A stretch of DNA of 6,876 nucleotides from Rhodospirillales bacterium Alpha_05 (GCA_001603335.1 LUYR01000252.1:1-6876), one strand, 5' to 3'; positions 1-6,233 are shown, numbered from the stretch's first letter. A program made the numbers and translations. Notes: a model not told the origin generated them from the letters alone.

Positions 1-249
1 GGAGATTAGGGAGAGCGCGAGGACGGAGCCGAGCAGCGCCAGCATCCGCAAGCCCGCGCCCAGCTCGGAAACAGCATGATGGGCGAACGCGGCTTCGTGC
101 CCGACGGCACCTCCGAGCGCGGCCAGAAGCGCACCGCACGCGATCAGGCGCGCGGACTGGCGCGGCGCGCCGACCCGCGACGCCAGCAGCGCCACGATGC
201 ATACGGCGGGGAACAAACCCCGCGCCGCGATCGCGAGATAGAGGATCAT
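1..249 (-). CDS. N-terminus of a membrane protein, third gene of the iron operon (partial; possible DUF2318-type component)
   Basis: An open frame of 83 codons starts at an ATG (249-247) and runs off the left edge. The next upstream in-frame stop is at 286-288 and no other ATG or GTG lies between. The visible protein is strongly hydrophobic. A segment begins directly after MILYLAIAARG (about residues 5-24), another spans about 36-49, and a third about 66-83. A short stretch rich in His and Glu (HEAAFAHHAVSE, about residues 51-62) lies between the last two. It sits 85 nt downstream of the P19-like gene on the same strand, so it is probably co-transcribed. In FTR1-P19 clusters such as that of Campylobacter, the next gene encodes an integral membrane DUF2318 (Fe-S-containing) protein thought to help iron uptake. 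That identity is inferred from gene order and membrane character only, since the diagnostic C-terminal Cys motifs are outside the window. Confidence 0.6.
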   Translation of the reverse strand, partial: MILYLAIAARGLFPAVCIVALLASRVGAPRQSARLIACGALLAALGGAVGHEAAFAHHAVSELGAGLRMLALLGSVLALSLIS

Positions 250-297
250 CGCCCTGCCCCGCAGCCCCTTGTTGAAAATCCGTTTTCACCAAGCTGC

Positions 298-317
298 GCG
301 GACGCCTAAGCGCCCGC
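298..317 (-). other. Stem-loop after the P19-like gene
   Basis: On minus-strand RNA the arms GCGGGCGC and GCGUCCGC form an 8-bp stem, with one G-U wobble and a UUAG tetraloop, starting 18 nt after the P19 stop codon. The base corresponding to the wobble is an A-C mismatch on the other strand, so the hairpin suits the minus-strand transcript better. No U-tract follows. It may be a partial terminator or an RNA-stabilising element that lowers expression of the next gene. The function is inferred. Confidence 0.3.
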
Positions 318-334
318 ACAGCTCAACTGTTGCA

Positions 335-865
335 TTACTTCTTGAGCGGAACGTACTTGAATTCATAGGAAACATCGAACGGCTGGAACCACTGACCGAC
401 GCCCGAAGCCTTGTCGGTGTGGCGGCCGAAGCCCTGCTTCGACGGCGGCTCGATGTGGTAGGACAGCTTATAGTTGCCGGCCCCCGGCATCTTGATGTTG
501 GAGCCGTAGTGCGGCCCGTCGACCGCCACCATCGGCATCAGGTTGCCGGTCAGCACCTTGCCGGTGTCGACGTTCTCGAGGCGGTAGGCGATGGTGAGGT
601 ACGGCACCCACTCGCCCGCGCCGAACCCGTTCGGGTTCTCTTCCGCCGCGTGGATGTCGGCTTCGAGGTGGATGTCGGCCTGCGACGCGGGCAGGTCGAT
701 GCCGCGCGGCTCCATGTCGGTCGGCGCGAGATAGACCGCGGCGACTTCGAGGTTGGCCATGCTCTGGGCTTCGCCGATCGGATATTCCTTGAACTCTTCG
801 GCGGCGAAGGCGGCGGTGGCGAGCGCGGTGGACAAGAGGGCGCTCAGGGCGAGAGTGGACTTCAT
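335..865 (-). CDS. fetP: Periplasmic P19/Tp34/FetP-family iron-transport protein
   Basis: A 176-aa secreted protein. Residues 1-21 are a signal peptide with cleavage likely after AFA (19-21). The mature part matches the P19/Tp34/FetP family (iron_transport fold) along its length: a YLAPTDMEPRG segment (45-54), DIHLEADIHA (64-73), MPMVAVDGPHYG (110-121) and GFGRH (145-149). The metal-ligand positions of the family appear as H66, E68, M112, H119 and H149. The spacing of 46, 7 and 30 residues between the His/Met/His/His ligands agrees with FetP as I recall it. Members are periplasmic dimers that bind copper and iron and work with an FTR1-type permease. A good Shine-Dalgarno (GAGGAG, 872-877) sits 6 nt before the ATG. 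It follows the permease gene by 78 nt on the same strand. The symbol fetP is assigned by family and context. Confidence 0.94.
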   Translation of the reverse strand: MKSTLALSALLSTALATAAFAAEEFKEYPIGEAQSMANLEVAAVYLAPTDMEPRGIDLPASQADIHLEADIHAAEENPNGFGAGEWVPYLTIAYRLENVDTGKVLTGNLMPMVAVDGPHYGSNIKMPGAGNYKLSYHIEPPSKQGFGRHTDKASGVGQWFQPFDVSYEFKYVPLKK

Positions 866-901
866 TATCGTCTCCTCGTGGTCGATGTTTTCTTGAACTC
901 T

Positions 902-932
902 GCCGGGGGACCGTCAGCCTCCCCTCCCCGGC
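902..932 (-). other. GC-rich stem-loop between the permease and P19 genes
   Basis: The 78-nt spacer holds a 7-bp perfect inverted repeat, GCCGGGG (902-908) and CCCCGGC (926-932), separated by 17 nt. Inside it, GGGGA and TCCCC (906-910 and 920-924) offer a competing register. It lies 11 nt after the permease stop codon and about 25 nt before the Shine-Dalgarno of the P19-like gene. No U-tract follows on the minus strand, so full termination is unlikely. An intercistronic processing or 3'-end protection site, giving different levels of the two proteins, is possible but inferred. Confidence 0.35.
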
Positions 933-943
933 TTAAGGGAACC

Positions 944-2884
944 TCATTCCGCCGACTGCGCCCGCGCCACGGCGGCGCGGCGCGCCAGCACCATCCAGGC
1001 GAAGATCGCGGCGGCGATCAACGCAAGCTGCGGGATCGCGGTCTGCCAATAGGGGAAGATGCCGAGCGGCGTGAATTCGGGCAGCCAGGGCACCAGTTGC
1101 GGCTGGATCACCTTGCCCTCCACCAGCTCCATCACGCCCTTGCCCGCGAAGACGAACGCCATCAGGTAGAGCAGCCCGCCGGTGATCATGAAGAACGGCC
1201 GGAGCGCCAGCTTCATCGCGCCATAGCGCATCGCGAGGTAGATCGCACCCAGCCCGACGCAGCCCGCGCCGAACCCGGCGGCGACGGCGAAGCCGGACTG
1301 CGCGTCCGCCCCGGTGAGCAGCGCCTGATAGAACAGCACCGTCTCCGCCCCTTCGCGATAGACCGCGAGGAAGCTCGCGAACCACAGCGCCTTGAGCGAG
1401 CCGTGACTGAGGGAATCGCCGACCTTGTCGCGGATGTAGGCCATCCACTGTTCGGCCTCGGCCTTCGACACCAGCCAGTAGCTCATCGAGAACAGCACCA
1501 CGGCGGCGAGCAGCATCGTCGCGCCTTCCAGCACTTCCTGGCTGGCGGCGGAGGCGTTGAACACCAGCTTGACCGCGACGGCGGTGACGACGCTCGCCCC
1601 CAGCGCCACCAGCACCGAATTGCGGATCACGCCGATCTTGTCGGAGTGCCCGGTCTTGGCGAGGTAGGCGACGATCGCGGCGACGATCAGCATCGCCTCG
1701 ACGCCCTCGCGCAGGATGATCATCATCGCGTAGATGAACATCGCCACCGGGGACTCCACTCCGCCGCCCAGGAGCTTCGCGGCGCGCTCCATATCGCCCG
1801 CCATTGCTTGGCGCGCGGCGGCGAGGTCGGCGGCGGGGCGACCGGCGGTGATCATCGCGGCGACCTTGCTGAAGTGCGCCTCGAGCGTGGTCTTGAACCC
1901 GGAATCCCGCGCGCCGATGCGGTTTTCCATGCCACTCGCCTCGAACAGGTCGAAGTAGGCATCCTGCACCCGCGCAACCGCCGCCTCGGCCTTGCCTGCG
2001 CCCGCCTCGGCGATCGCAGCGTCGACTTCGGCCATCACGTCGGCGGAAACCTTGCCCCAGTCGGTGCTGTCGGGCCGTGCCGCGGCTTCCGCCTGGGCGG
2101 CGCTCGCGGCGGCGCCGATCAGCGGCAGGCCGGGGAGGATCTCGCGGAGTTCGTCGGCCAGCACCACGCCCGAGGCGGCGACCTTGGACGGCTTGTCGCC
2201 GTCCCGTACCAGCCCGAGGATGCGCGCGAACTCGGCGTTGAATTCGCCGTCGCGGCGCTGCGACACATGGCGGCGCACCGCGGTTTCGAGGAGCGAGTTC
2301 TTGTAGCCCGCGAACTGGGCGTGGGTGATCCGCTCGCGCGCGGTGGCGGCGTCGCCGTTCATGTAGGCGTCGGCCCCGGCGCGGAGGTTGGCGGCGATCC
2401 CCTCCACCACCTGCGCCCAGTGCGGCTCGATCGCTTTCGGCGCGTCGGGGAGCGGGTTGGGCTCGGCGGCGGAAGTCGCCTCGGCGCGAATGACGAAACC
2501 CTTCTCGAGTTCTGACACCAGGGCGTCGAGGTTGGCGACGTGGGAGTCGATGCGGGCGCGCACGGCGTCGACCGGCACGCCGTCCTTGATCAGCTTGCGG
2601 ATCTTGCCGAACTCGGCCTCGAGCTCGAAGCTGCGCTTGGCGGAAACGTTGACGCGGATCGGACCTTCGAGATTTTCGAAAATCTCGAAGTAGGATTTTT
2701 GCACCTTCGCCCGCGCGGCCTCCGGATGGCCCGCGGCGTAATCCTCCGCGGCGGCATGGAGCAGCGCGTCGATCCGGTCGACGAGGCCGCGATAATCCGG
2801 CGCGGCGCTCGCCACGCCCGAAAATCCCAACACAACACTCATCACCACCGCAAACGTCCAGCGGCGCAAACCCGAAGCGATCAT
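944..2884 (-). CDS. fetM: FTR1-family iron permease with long periplasmic N-terminal region (FetM-like)
   Basis: A 646-aa inner-membrane iron permease. A signal peptide (1-27, cleavage likely after ASA) is followed by about 350 helical periplasmic residues and then seven hydrophobic segments (about 380-408, 421-443, 449-471, 497-522, 530-553, 562-582, 617-636). Both REGxE iron-binding motifs of FTR1 transporters are present: REGVE (392-396) in the first membrane helix and REGAE (510-514) in the fourth. EVLEG (450-454) is a further acidic site. Length and architecture match FetM and the permease next to Campylobacter P19. The periplasmic region consists of three diverged repeats of about 95 residues. 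The P19-like partner is the next gene downstream, supporting a joint iron-import role. The Shine-Dalgarno is weak (GGGA, 8 nt before ATG). A promoter with a Fur-like box lies just upstream, so expression is probably iron-repressed. There is no CxxCH haem motif and no sign of truncation. Confidence 0.93.
   Translation of the reverse strand: MIASGLRRWTFAVVMSVVLGFSGVASAAPDYRGLVDRIDALLHAAAEDYAAGHPEAARAKVQKSYFEIFENLEGPIRVNVSAKRSFELEAEFGKIRKLIKDGVPVDAVRARIDSHVANLDALVSELEKGFVIRAEATSAAEPNPLPDAPKAIEPHWAQVVEGIAANLRAGADAYMNGDAATARERITHAQFAGYKNSLLETAVRRHVSQRRDGEFNAEFARILGLVRDGDKPSKVAASGVVLADELREILPGLPLIGAAASAAQAEAAARPDSTDWGKVSADVMAEVDAAIAEAGAGKAEAAVARVQDAYFDLFEASGMENRIGARDSGFKTTLEAHFSKVAAMITAGRPAADLAAARQAMAGDMERAAKLLGGGVESPVAMFIYAMMIILREGVEAMLIVAAIVAYLAKTGHSDKIGVIRNSVLVALGASVVTAVAVKLVFNASAASQEVLEGATMLLAAVVLFSMSYWLVSKAEAEQWMAYIRDKVGDSLSHGSLKALWFASFLAVYREGAETVLFYQALLTGADAQSGFAVAAGFGAGCVGLGAIYLAMRYGAMKLALRPFFMITGGLLYLMAFVFAGKGVMELVEGKVIQPQLVPWLPEFTPLGIFPYWQTAIPQLALIAAAIFAWMVLARRAAVARAQSAE
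1760..2791 (-). repeat. Three tandem diverged ~95-residue modules in the permease's periplasmic region
   Basis: Residues 32-126, 157-253 and 277-375 of the permease align by eye as the same module. Each has a helix ending in an (A)(G)xxxxA element followed by AR-V/I-x-AYF-like residues (ARAKVQKSYFEIFE at 57-70, ARERITHAQFAGYK at 182-195, AVARVQDAYFDLFE at 302-315). Next comes a region ending in F-x-x-I-x-x-L/M-I-x-x-G (EFGKIRKLIKDG at 91-102, EFARILGLVRDG at 218-229, HFSKVAAMITAG at 338-349), then a closing helix. Modules 1 and 3 keep acidic residues after the aromatic (E67, E70, E73; D312, E315). Module 2 has lost most of them. The DNA span given covers all three modules and their linkers. 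Confidence 0.65.
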
Positions 2885-2930
2885 GTCGTGGTTCCCAAAA
2901 GCGGTACCGAAATGGTCCTATTTCGTCTGA

Positions 2931-2959
2931 CTGCGAATAATACTGCGAGTCATTCGCAG
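2931..2959. promoter_or_regulatory. Fur-like operator upstream of the iron operon
   Basis: The core TGCGAGTCATTCGCA (2944-2958) is a 7-1-7 palindrome with one mismatch, close to the TGCGAAT-centred form of proteobacterial Fur boxes. With its flanks (CTGCGA...TCGCAG) it spans 2943-2959. A further direct half-site, CTGCGAAT (2931-2938), lies 12 bp away, giving three half-sites in 29 bp that could hold overlapping Fur dimers. The site overlaps the spacer and -10 of the predicted promoter, so binding would block RNA polymerase. Fur rather than a relative such as Mur is inferred from the iron genes downstream. Confidence 0.6.
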
Positions 2960-2964
2960 GTCAA
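2937..2964 (-). promoter_or_regulatory. Sigma-70-type promoter of the iron operon
   Basis: Read on the minus strand, TTGACC (2964-2959) is a 5/6 match to the -35 consensus. TATTAT (2942-2937) is a 5/6 match to the -10, with 16 bp between them. Transcription would begin near 2930, leaving a 5' leader of about 46 nt before the permease ATG at 2884. The Fur-like palindrome fills the spacer. Confidence 0.6.
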
Positions 2965-3025
2965 GGCCGAAATCTCGCCTTGCCGGGTCGAATTTTCGTT
3001 TAGAACCAATGTAAAGACTGGAAAC

Positions 3026-3838
3026 TCAGCGTTTCGTCCAGGGCTTGTCCCATGGATCGCTGCCCGCGTCGGGCACGCCGCCACGCTTTTTGTTGCGCTG
3101 CGAGGGCATCGTGATCGGGGTGATTTCGAAGGCTTCGGAGCGCGCCGGATGGAACAATTGCACGCCGCGTCGCCGCATCACGAAGATCAACGCCGCCCCC
3201 GCGAGGAAGCCGCCGACGTGGGCGAAATACGCGACGCCACCCTGGGTACCGGGCGGAGTCTGGAGGCCGCTGATCGTCTGCATCAGGAACCAGCCCACCA
3301 GGATCGCCGCCGCCGGAATGGTGACGATGCGGAAGAACACGATCACCACCACCAGGGTGCGGACGTTGGCCTTGGGGTAGAGCAGCGCATATGCGCCGAG
3401 CACGCCCGCGATCGCCCCCGACGCGCCGACCATCGGCACCACCGAGTGGATATCGAGTACCGCCTGGAACAGCGCCGCCGCGTAGCCGCAGAGGACGTAG
3501 AACAGCAGGTAGCGTACCCGCCCCATCGCATCTTCGACGTTGTTGCCGAAGATCCAGAGGAACAGCATGTTGCCGCCCAGGTGGAGCAGCCCGCCGTGCA
3601 TGAACATCGAGGTAAACGGCGACGCCCAGGCCGGGATCACCTTGTAGTCGGGCGGAAGCTCGCCGCCGCCCAGGACCAATTGCGGGATCATGCCGTATTG
3701 CAGCGAGACCAGGCGCGATTGGTTGTCGCTGAGGCCGGACTGCCAGAAGAAGACGAAGCAGCAGAGGCCGATCAGCATCCAGGTGACGTAAGCCGGGCCG
3801 CGCCCGGGATTGTCGTCGTACAGCGGCAGGAAAAACAT
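3026..3838 (-). CDS. Rhomboid-family intramembrane serine protease
   Basis: A 270-aa polytopic membrane protein that would cleave transmembrane substrates within the inner membrane. Rhomboid hallmarks are all present: HLGGN (86-90) with the conserved His and Asn of the second core helix, GASG (138-141) with nucleophile S140, and AHVGG (206-210) with catalytic H207. There is a hydrophobic N-terminal segment (about 17-34), a loop containing SPFTSMFMHGG (73-83), core membrane helices, and a hydrophilic basic C-terminal tail from about residue 222. The ATG at 3838 was chosen because the product then starts as related rhomboids do and has GAGGTGG about 6 nt upstream. The frame stays open further upstream, but that extension would run into the ene-reductase gene and is not rhomboid-like. 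It is 114 nt after that gene, with a strong hairpin between. The substrate cannot be told from the sequence. Confidence 0.92.
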   Translation of the reverse strand: MFFLPLYDDNPGRGPAYVTWMLIGLCCFVFFWQSGLSDNQSRLVSLQYGMIPQLVLGGGELPPDYKVIPAWASPFTSMFMHGGLLHLGGNMLFLWIFGNNVEDAMGRVRYLLFYVLCGYAAALFQAVLDIHSVVPMVGASGAIAGVLGAYALLYPKANVRTLVVVIVFFRIVTIPAAAILVGWFLMQTISGLQTPPGTQGGVAYFAHVGGFLAGAALIFVMRRRGVQLFHPARSEAFEITPITMPSQRNKKRGGVPDAGSDPWDKPWTKR

Positions 3839-3870
3839 CGCGCGCCACCTCGTCCTTTGCCGCCGCCGGA

Positions 3871-3906
3871 GTTGCGACAGCGCCCCACCGCAACAGTGGG
3901 GCGCTG
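3871..3906 (-). other. 11-bp perfect stem-loop between ene-reductase and rhomboid genes (terminator-like)
   Basis: CAGCGCCCCAC (3878-3888) and GTGGGGCGCTG (3896-3906) are perfect inverted repeats around a 7-nt loop. On the minus strand this lies 46 nt after the ene-reductase stop codon and 40 nt before the rhomboid ATG. It may end the ene-reductase transcript, although no U-run follows. Six of the seven loop bases (GTTGCG on the minus strand) are complementary to CGCAAC one base beyond the stem (3876-3871), giving a competing hairpin. Confidence 0.5.
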
Positions 3907-3922
3907 CCAGAACTCTATACAT

Positions 3923-3936
3923 GCCATCGGGATGGC
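3923..3936 (-). other. Short inverted repeat after the ene-reductase gene
   Basis: GCCATC (3923-3928) and GATGGC (3931-3936) are perfect 6-bp arms around 2 nt, 16 nt after the ene-reductase stop codon. In RNA this would be a 5-bp stem with a 4-nt loop. It could act with the larger stem-loop downstream in ending transcription. It is short enough to occur by chance. Confidence 0.2.
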
Positions 3937-3951
3937 GCGGAGACAACCGCT

Positions 3952-5010
3952 TCAGGCGAGGGCCAACTCGGGATAATCGACGTAGCCCTCGGCCGATCCG
4001 CCGTAGAAGGTCTCCATGCGCGGCGGATTGAGCGGCGCGTCCTCGGCGAGGCGGCGCACCAGGTCGGGGTTGGCGATGTAGAGCTTGCCCCACGACACCG
4101 CATCCGCCTCGCCCTTGTCGAGCAGCGCCTGCGCGGTCGCCTTGTCGAGCTCCTGGTTGGCGATGAAGACGCCGCCGAAGAGCTTTTTCAAATCCGGCCC
4201 GATGCGCCCCGGAGCCTGGGACTCGCGGGCGAAGATGAAGGCGATGCCGCGCTTCTTCATCTGCTCGGCGACGTAGCCGAAGGTGGCGAGCGGGTTGGAA
4301 TCGCCCATGTCGTGGGAATCGCCGCGCGGCGCGATGTGCAGGCCGACGCGATCCGCGCCCCAGACGTCGATCGCCGCATCCACCGCTTCGAGCATCAGGC
4401 GCGCACGGTTCTCGATGCTGCCGCCGTAGGCGTCGGTGCGGCGGTTGGTCTTGTCCTGGAGGAACTGGTCGAGGAGGTAACCGTTCGCGCCGTGAATTTC
4501 GACGCCGTCGAAGCCCGCGGTCTTGGCGTTTTCCGCGCCCTTGCGGTAGGCGGCGACGATGCCGGGAATCTCATCGAGCCCGAGCGCGCGCGGCGTAACG
4601 TATTCCTTCATCGGCCGAACCAGGCTGACGTGGCCGGCGGGCTGGAGCGCCGACGGCGCGACCGGCTGCTTGCCGTCGAGGAAGATCGGGTCGGAGATCC
4701 GGCCGACGTGCCAGCGCTGCATGAAGATCCGCCCGCCCTTGGCGTGCACCGCGTCGGTGACGAGCTTCCAGCCCTCCACCTGTTCGTCGGACCAGATGCC
4801 AGGCGTGGCGGCGTAGCCCACGCCCATCGGGTCGACCGAGGTTGCCTCGGTGAGGATCAGGCCCGCGGAGGCGCGCTGGGCGTAGTACTCGGCCATCATC
4901 GCATTGGGGATGCGGCTGTCGCCGGCACGGGCGCGGGTGAGCGGCGCCATGATCACGCGATTGGGGAGCTTCAGCGCCCCCACCTGCAACGGATCGAACA
5001 GACTCGGCAT
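3952..5010 (-). CDS. nemA: Old Yellow Enzyme-family FMN ene-reductase (NemA-like alkene reductase)
   Basis: A 352-aa cytoplasmic TIM-barrel flavoenzyme expected to use NAD(P)H to reduce activated C=C bonds, as in enones, maleimides and nitro-compounds. Family landmarks occur in order: NRVIMAPLTR (17-26, T25 near the flavin), Q98 with WHVGR (100-104), the substrate-binding HGAN (H173, N176), the proton donor Y178, the DAYGGSIENR motif (193-202) and the C-terminal YGG...GY.DYP (336-347). Length is normal. Variant positions near the FMN are H225, where classical members usually have Arg (VGLHIAPRG), K309 in place of the usual Arg of a FGR motif (SWGKLYIANPDL), and R99 where Leu is common in QLWH. 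From memory, the VG.H.APRGD form also occurs in a proteobacterial subgroup, so I do not read it as loss of function. An AAAGGG Shine-Dalgarno lies about 9 nt before the ATG. The physiological substrate is unknown. Confidence 0.92.
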   Translation of the reverse strand: MPSLFDPLQVGALKLPNRVIMAPLTRARAGDSRIPNAMMAEYYAQRASAGLILTEATSVDPMGVGYAATPGIWSDEQVEGWKLVTDAVHAKGGRIFMQRWHVGRISDPIFLDGKQPVAPSALQPAGHVSLVRPMKEYVTPRALGLDEIPGIVAAYRKGAENAKTAGFDGVEIHGANGYLLDQFLQDKTNRRTDAYGGSIENRARLMLEAVDAAIDVWGADRVGLHIAPRGDSHDMGDSNPLATFGYVAEQMKKRGIAFIFARESQAPGRIGPDLKKLFGGVFIANQELDKATAQALLDKGEADAVSWGKLYIANPDLVRRLAEDAPLNPPRMETFYGGSAEGYVDYPELALA

Positions 5011-5077
5011 GATGTGAAACCCTTTCGGTTACAATTTCGGATAAACAAAAATTCGCGTCGGTTCAGCATGTGAGAAG

Positions 5078-5110
5078 CGGTGCGGCATTTGTCGAGACTC
5101 TGCCGCACCG
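5078..5110 (-). terminator. Stem-loop terminator candidate after lrgB
   Basis: CGGTGCGGCA (5078-5087) and TGCCGCACCG (5101-5110) are perfect 10-bp arms around a 13-nt loop. It lies 27 nt after the lrgB stop codon and 67 nt before the ene-reductase ATG, where a terminator between two same-strand units is expected. On the minus strand the stem is followed by CTTCTCAC rather than a U-run. The T-run (ATTTTTG, 5111-5117) lies on the opposite side and would serve plus-strand transcripts. Between here and 5010 I see only the ene-reductase leader, with no convincing promoter. Confidence 0.5.
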
Positions 5111-5137
5111 ATTTTTGTACCGAATGTGAACTTTGTA

Positions 5138-5836
5138 TCAGTTCAGGATGAGAACCAGCAGCGGCGCGGCGAGAACGTTGGTAACGCCGGAGAGGATCAT
5201 CACCAGACCCGCGATCGAGCCCTCCTCGCCGCCGATCTCGCTCGCCTTGGCGACGCCCGCGCCGTGCGCGCCCATGCCGAACAGCGAACCCCGCGCGATG
5301 CTCGACCGCACCGGCATCCACTTCAGCAGCACGTCGCCCATCGCGACGCCGATCACCGCGGTCAGCACCACGAACACTGCGGTGAGGTCGGGCGTGCCGC
5401 CGATGTCGCCCGAAACGATCAGGGCGAAGGGCATGCTCATCGAGCGCGGCAGCAGGCTGAGGCGGAGGGTGTCGGAGAGGCCGAACGCGGCGGCGAGGCC
5501 CCAGGCGCTCAGCATCGCGATCGACGAGCCGACGAGAACGCCGATCACCAGCACCGGCCAGTGGCGGCGGATCATCATCCGGTGTTCGTAGATCGGCAGG
5601 GCGAAGGCGACGGTTGCCGGGCCAAGCGCCAGCATCAGCCAGTGCGTGCCCTCGATGTACGGAGCATATCCCACCTTGGCCGCGAGGGCGAAGGCGAGTA
5701 CCACGAGCGGCGCGACCAAGAGCGGCGACAGCGCCCAGTGGTGCCAGCGGCCGTAGATGGTGCGCGCCACCAGGTACGCGCCGATGGTGACGACGGACCA
5801 GAAGATGCCAAAAATCAGGTTTTCAGAGGACGGCAT
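5138..5836 (-). CDS. lrgB: LrgB/CidB-family membrane protein
   Basis: A 232-aa polytopic inner-membrane protein of the LrgB family, the larger partner of LrgA. Family signatures are LGPATVAFALPIYEHR (71-86), GGTPDLTAVFVVLTA (146-160) and the C-terminal ARGSLFGMGAHGAGVAKASE (181-200), in which G, H and E positions are conserved. The usual PKSVTTPIA segment is PRSMSMPFA here (130-138). LrgAB/CidAB pairs were first described as holin/antiholin-like regulators of cell lysis. Bacterial pyruvate uptake and plastid glycolate/glycerate transport by relatives point to small-carboxylate transport, which I find more likely here. I chose the ATG at 5836 over an in-frame TTG at 5884 because it gives the family's normal length and has GGTGGG upstream. 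The gene overlaps the end of lrgA by 14 nt, which implies translational coupling. Confidence 0.9.
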   Translation of the reverse strand: MPSSENLIFGIFWSVVTIGAYLVARTIYGRWHHWALSPLLVAPLVVLAFALAAKVGYAPYIEGTHWLMLALGPATVAFALPIYEHRMMIRRHWPVLVIGVLVGSSIAMLSAWGLAAAFGLSDTLRLSLLPRSMSMPFALIVSGDIGGTPDLTAVFVVLTAVIGVAMGDVLLKWMPVRSSIARGSLFGMGAHGAGVAKASEIGGEEGSIAGLVMILSGVTNVLAAPLLVLILN

Positions 5837-6233
5837 GACGCACCCACCAACGATAAGAGAGATCGACCGCAAGCGCGGTCCCAAGCATCACCGCGATGGT
5901 GCCGATCAGCACCGCCGCGAAGAGTTTCAAGCCGGTGATCGAAAGCCACTCGGAGTGGTCCATCACCGCGAGCACCGCCGGAACGAAGAACAGCAGCATC
6001 TCGCCGATCAGGAACCGCGCGCCCCGCTGCACCGAGCGCGGCCGAACCCAGCCGCTCAGGAGCAGCGCCAGCATCAGGCCGAGGCCGACGATCGCGCCGG
6101 GAAACGGAAGGCCGAGGCCGTGGCTGATCTGGTTGCCGACGAACCACATCGCCGCCAGCAGCGCGACCTGCGCGACGCGGCTGTTTTGCACCTGGGTGCG
6201 GACCTTGCGAGTGATCGTGGAGAAAACCGTCAT
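5823..6233 (-). CDS. lrgA: LrgA/CidA-family membrane protein
   Basis: A 136-aa protein with four hydrophobic segments (about 22-36, 43-61, 77-92, 104-124). It carries the LrgA/CidA signatures LPFPGAIVGL (42-51) and EMLLFFVPAVLAVM (78-91). The family forms a two-component membrane system with LrgB, discussed as holin-like or as a carboxylate transporter. The start at ATG 6233 is supported by GAGG about 6 nt upstream and by family length. A GTG at 6278 would add a hydrophilic 15-residue tail and lie upstream of the predicted transcription start. It is the first gene of the lrgA-lrgB operon and its stop codon lies inside lrgB. A LysR-type regulator is divergent 121 nt away, and the operator sites between them suggest activation by it. 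Confidence 0.9.
   Translation of the reverse strand: MTVFSTITRKVRTQVQNSRVAQVALLAAMWFVGNQISHGLGLPFPGAIVGLGLMLALLLSGWVRPRSVQRGARFLIGEMLLFFVPAVLAVMDHSEWLSITGLKLFAAVLIGTIAVMLGTALAVDLSYRWWVRHAVL

Noticed and set aside
273..288. TGAAAA-N4-TTTTCA inverted repeat before the left-edge gene
   Set aside because: It is a short A/T hairpin without a U-run. It overlaps the leader of the next gene and is easily formed by chance.
269..2515. Very long plus-strand open frame (748 codons) opposite the permease and P19 genes
   Set aside because: It is antisense to two genes with clear family motifs. Its product is an Arg/His/Gly-rich composition typical of a shadow frame in GC-rich DNA, with no recognisable domain.
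2999..3005. TTTAGAA, resembling half of an Irr-type iron control element
   Set aside because: Only one half-site is present with no inverted partner nearby, so it is likely a chance match. The Fur-like palindrome explains iron control better.
2540..3976. Plus-strand open frame of 478 codons opposite the permease start and the rhomboid gene
   Set aside because: It crosses a promoter region and two minus-strand gene ends. Its composition is that of a GC-driven shadow frame and it has no domain.
3026..4093. Longer 355-codon form of the rhomboid gene
   Set aside because: The extra 85 residues are Arg-rich, overlap the ene-reductase gene and cross the stem-loop. The internal ATG at 3838 has a good Shine-Dalgarno and a family-like N-terminus.
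5061..5150. Near-repeat of GTTCAGnATG at 5061 and 5141
   Set aside because: The second copy is the C-terminal coding end of lrgB, and the match is too short to count as a repeat or attachment site.
5837..5884. TTG start giving a 16-residue extension of LrgB
   Set aside because: It lies further inside lrgA, uses a rare start codon, and makes the protein longer than its family.
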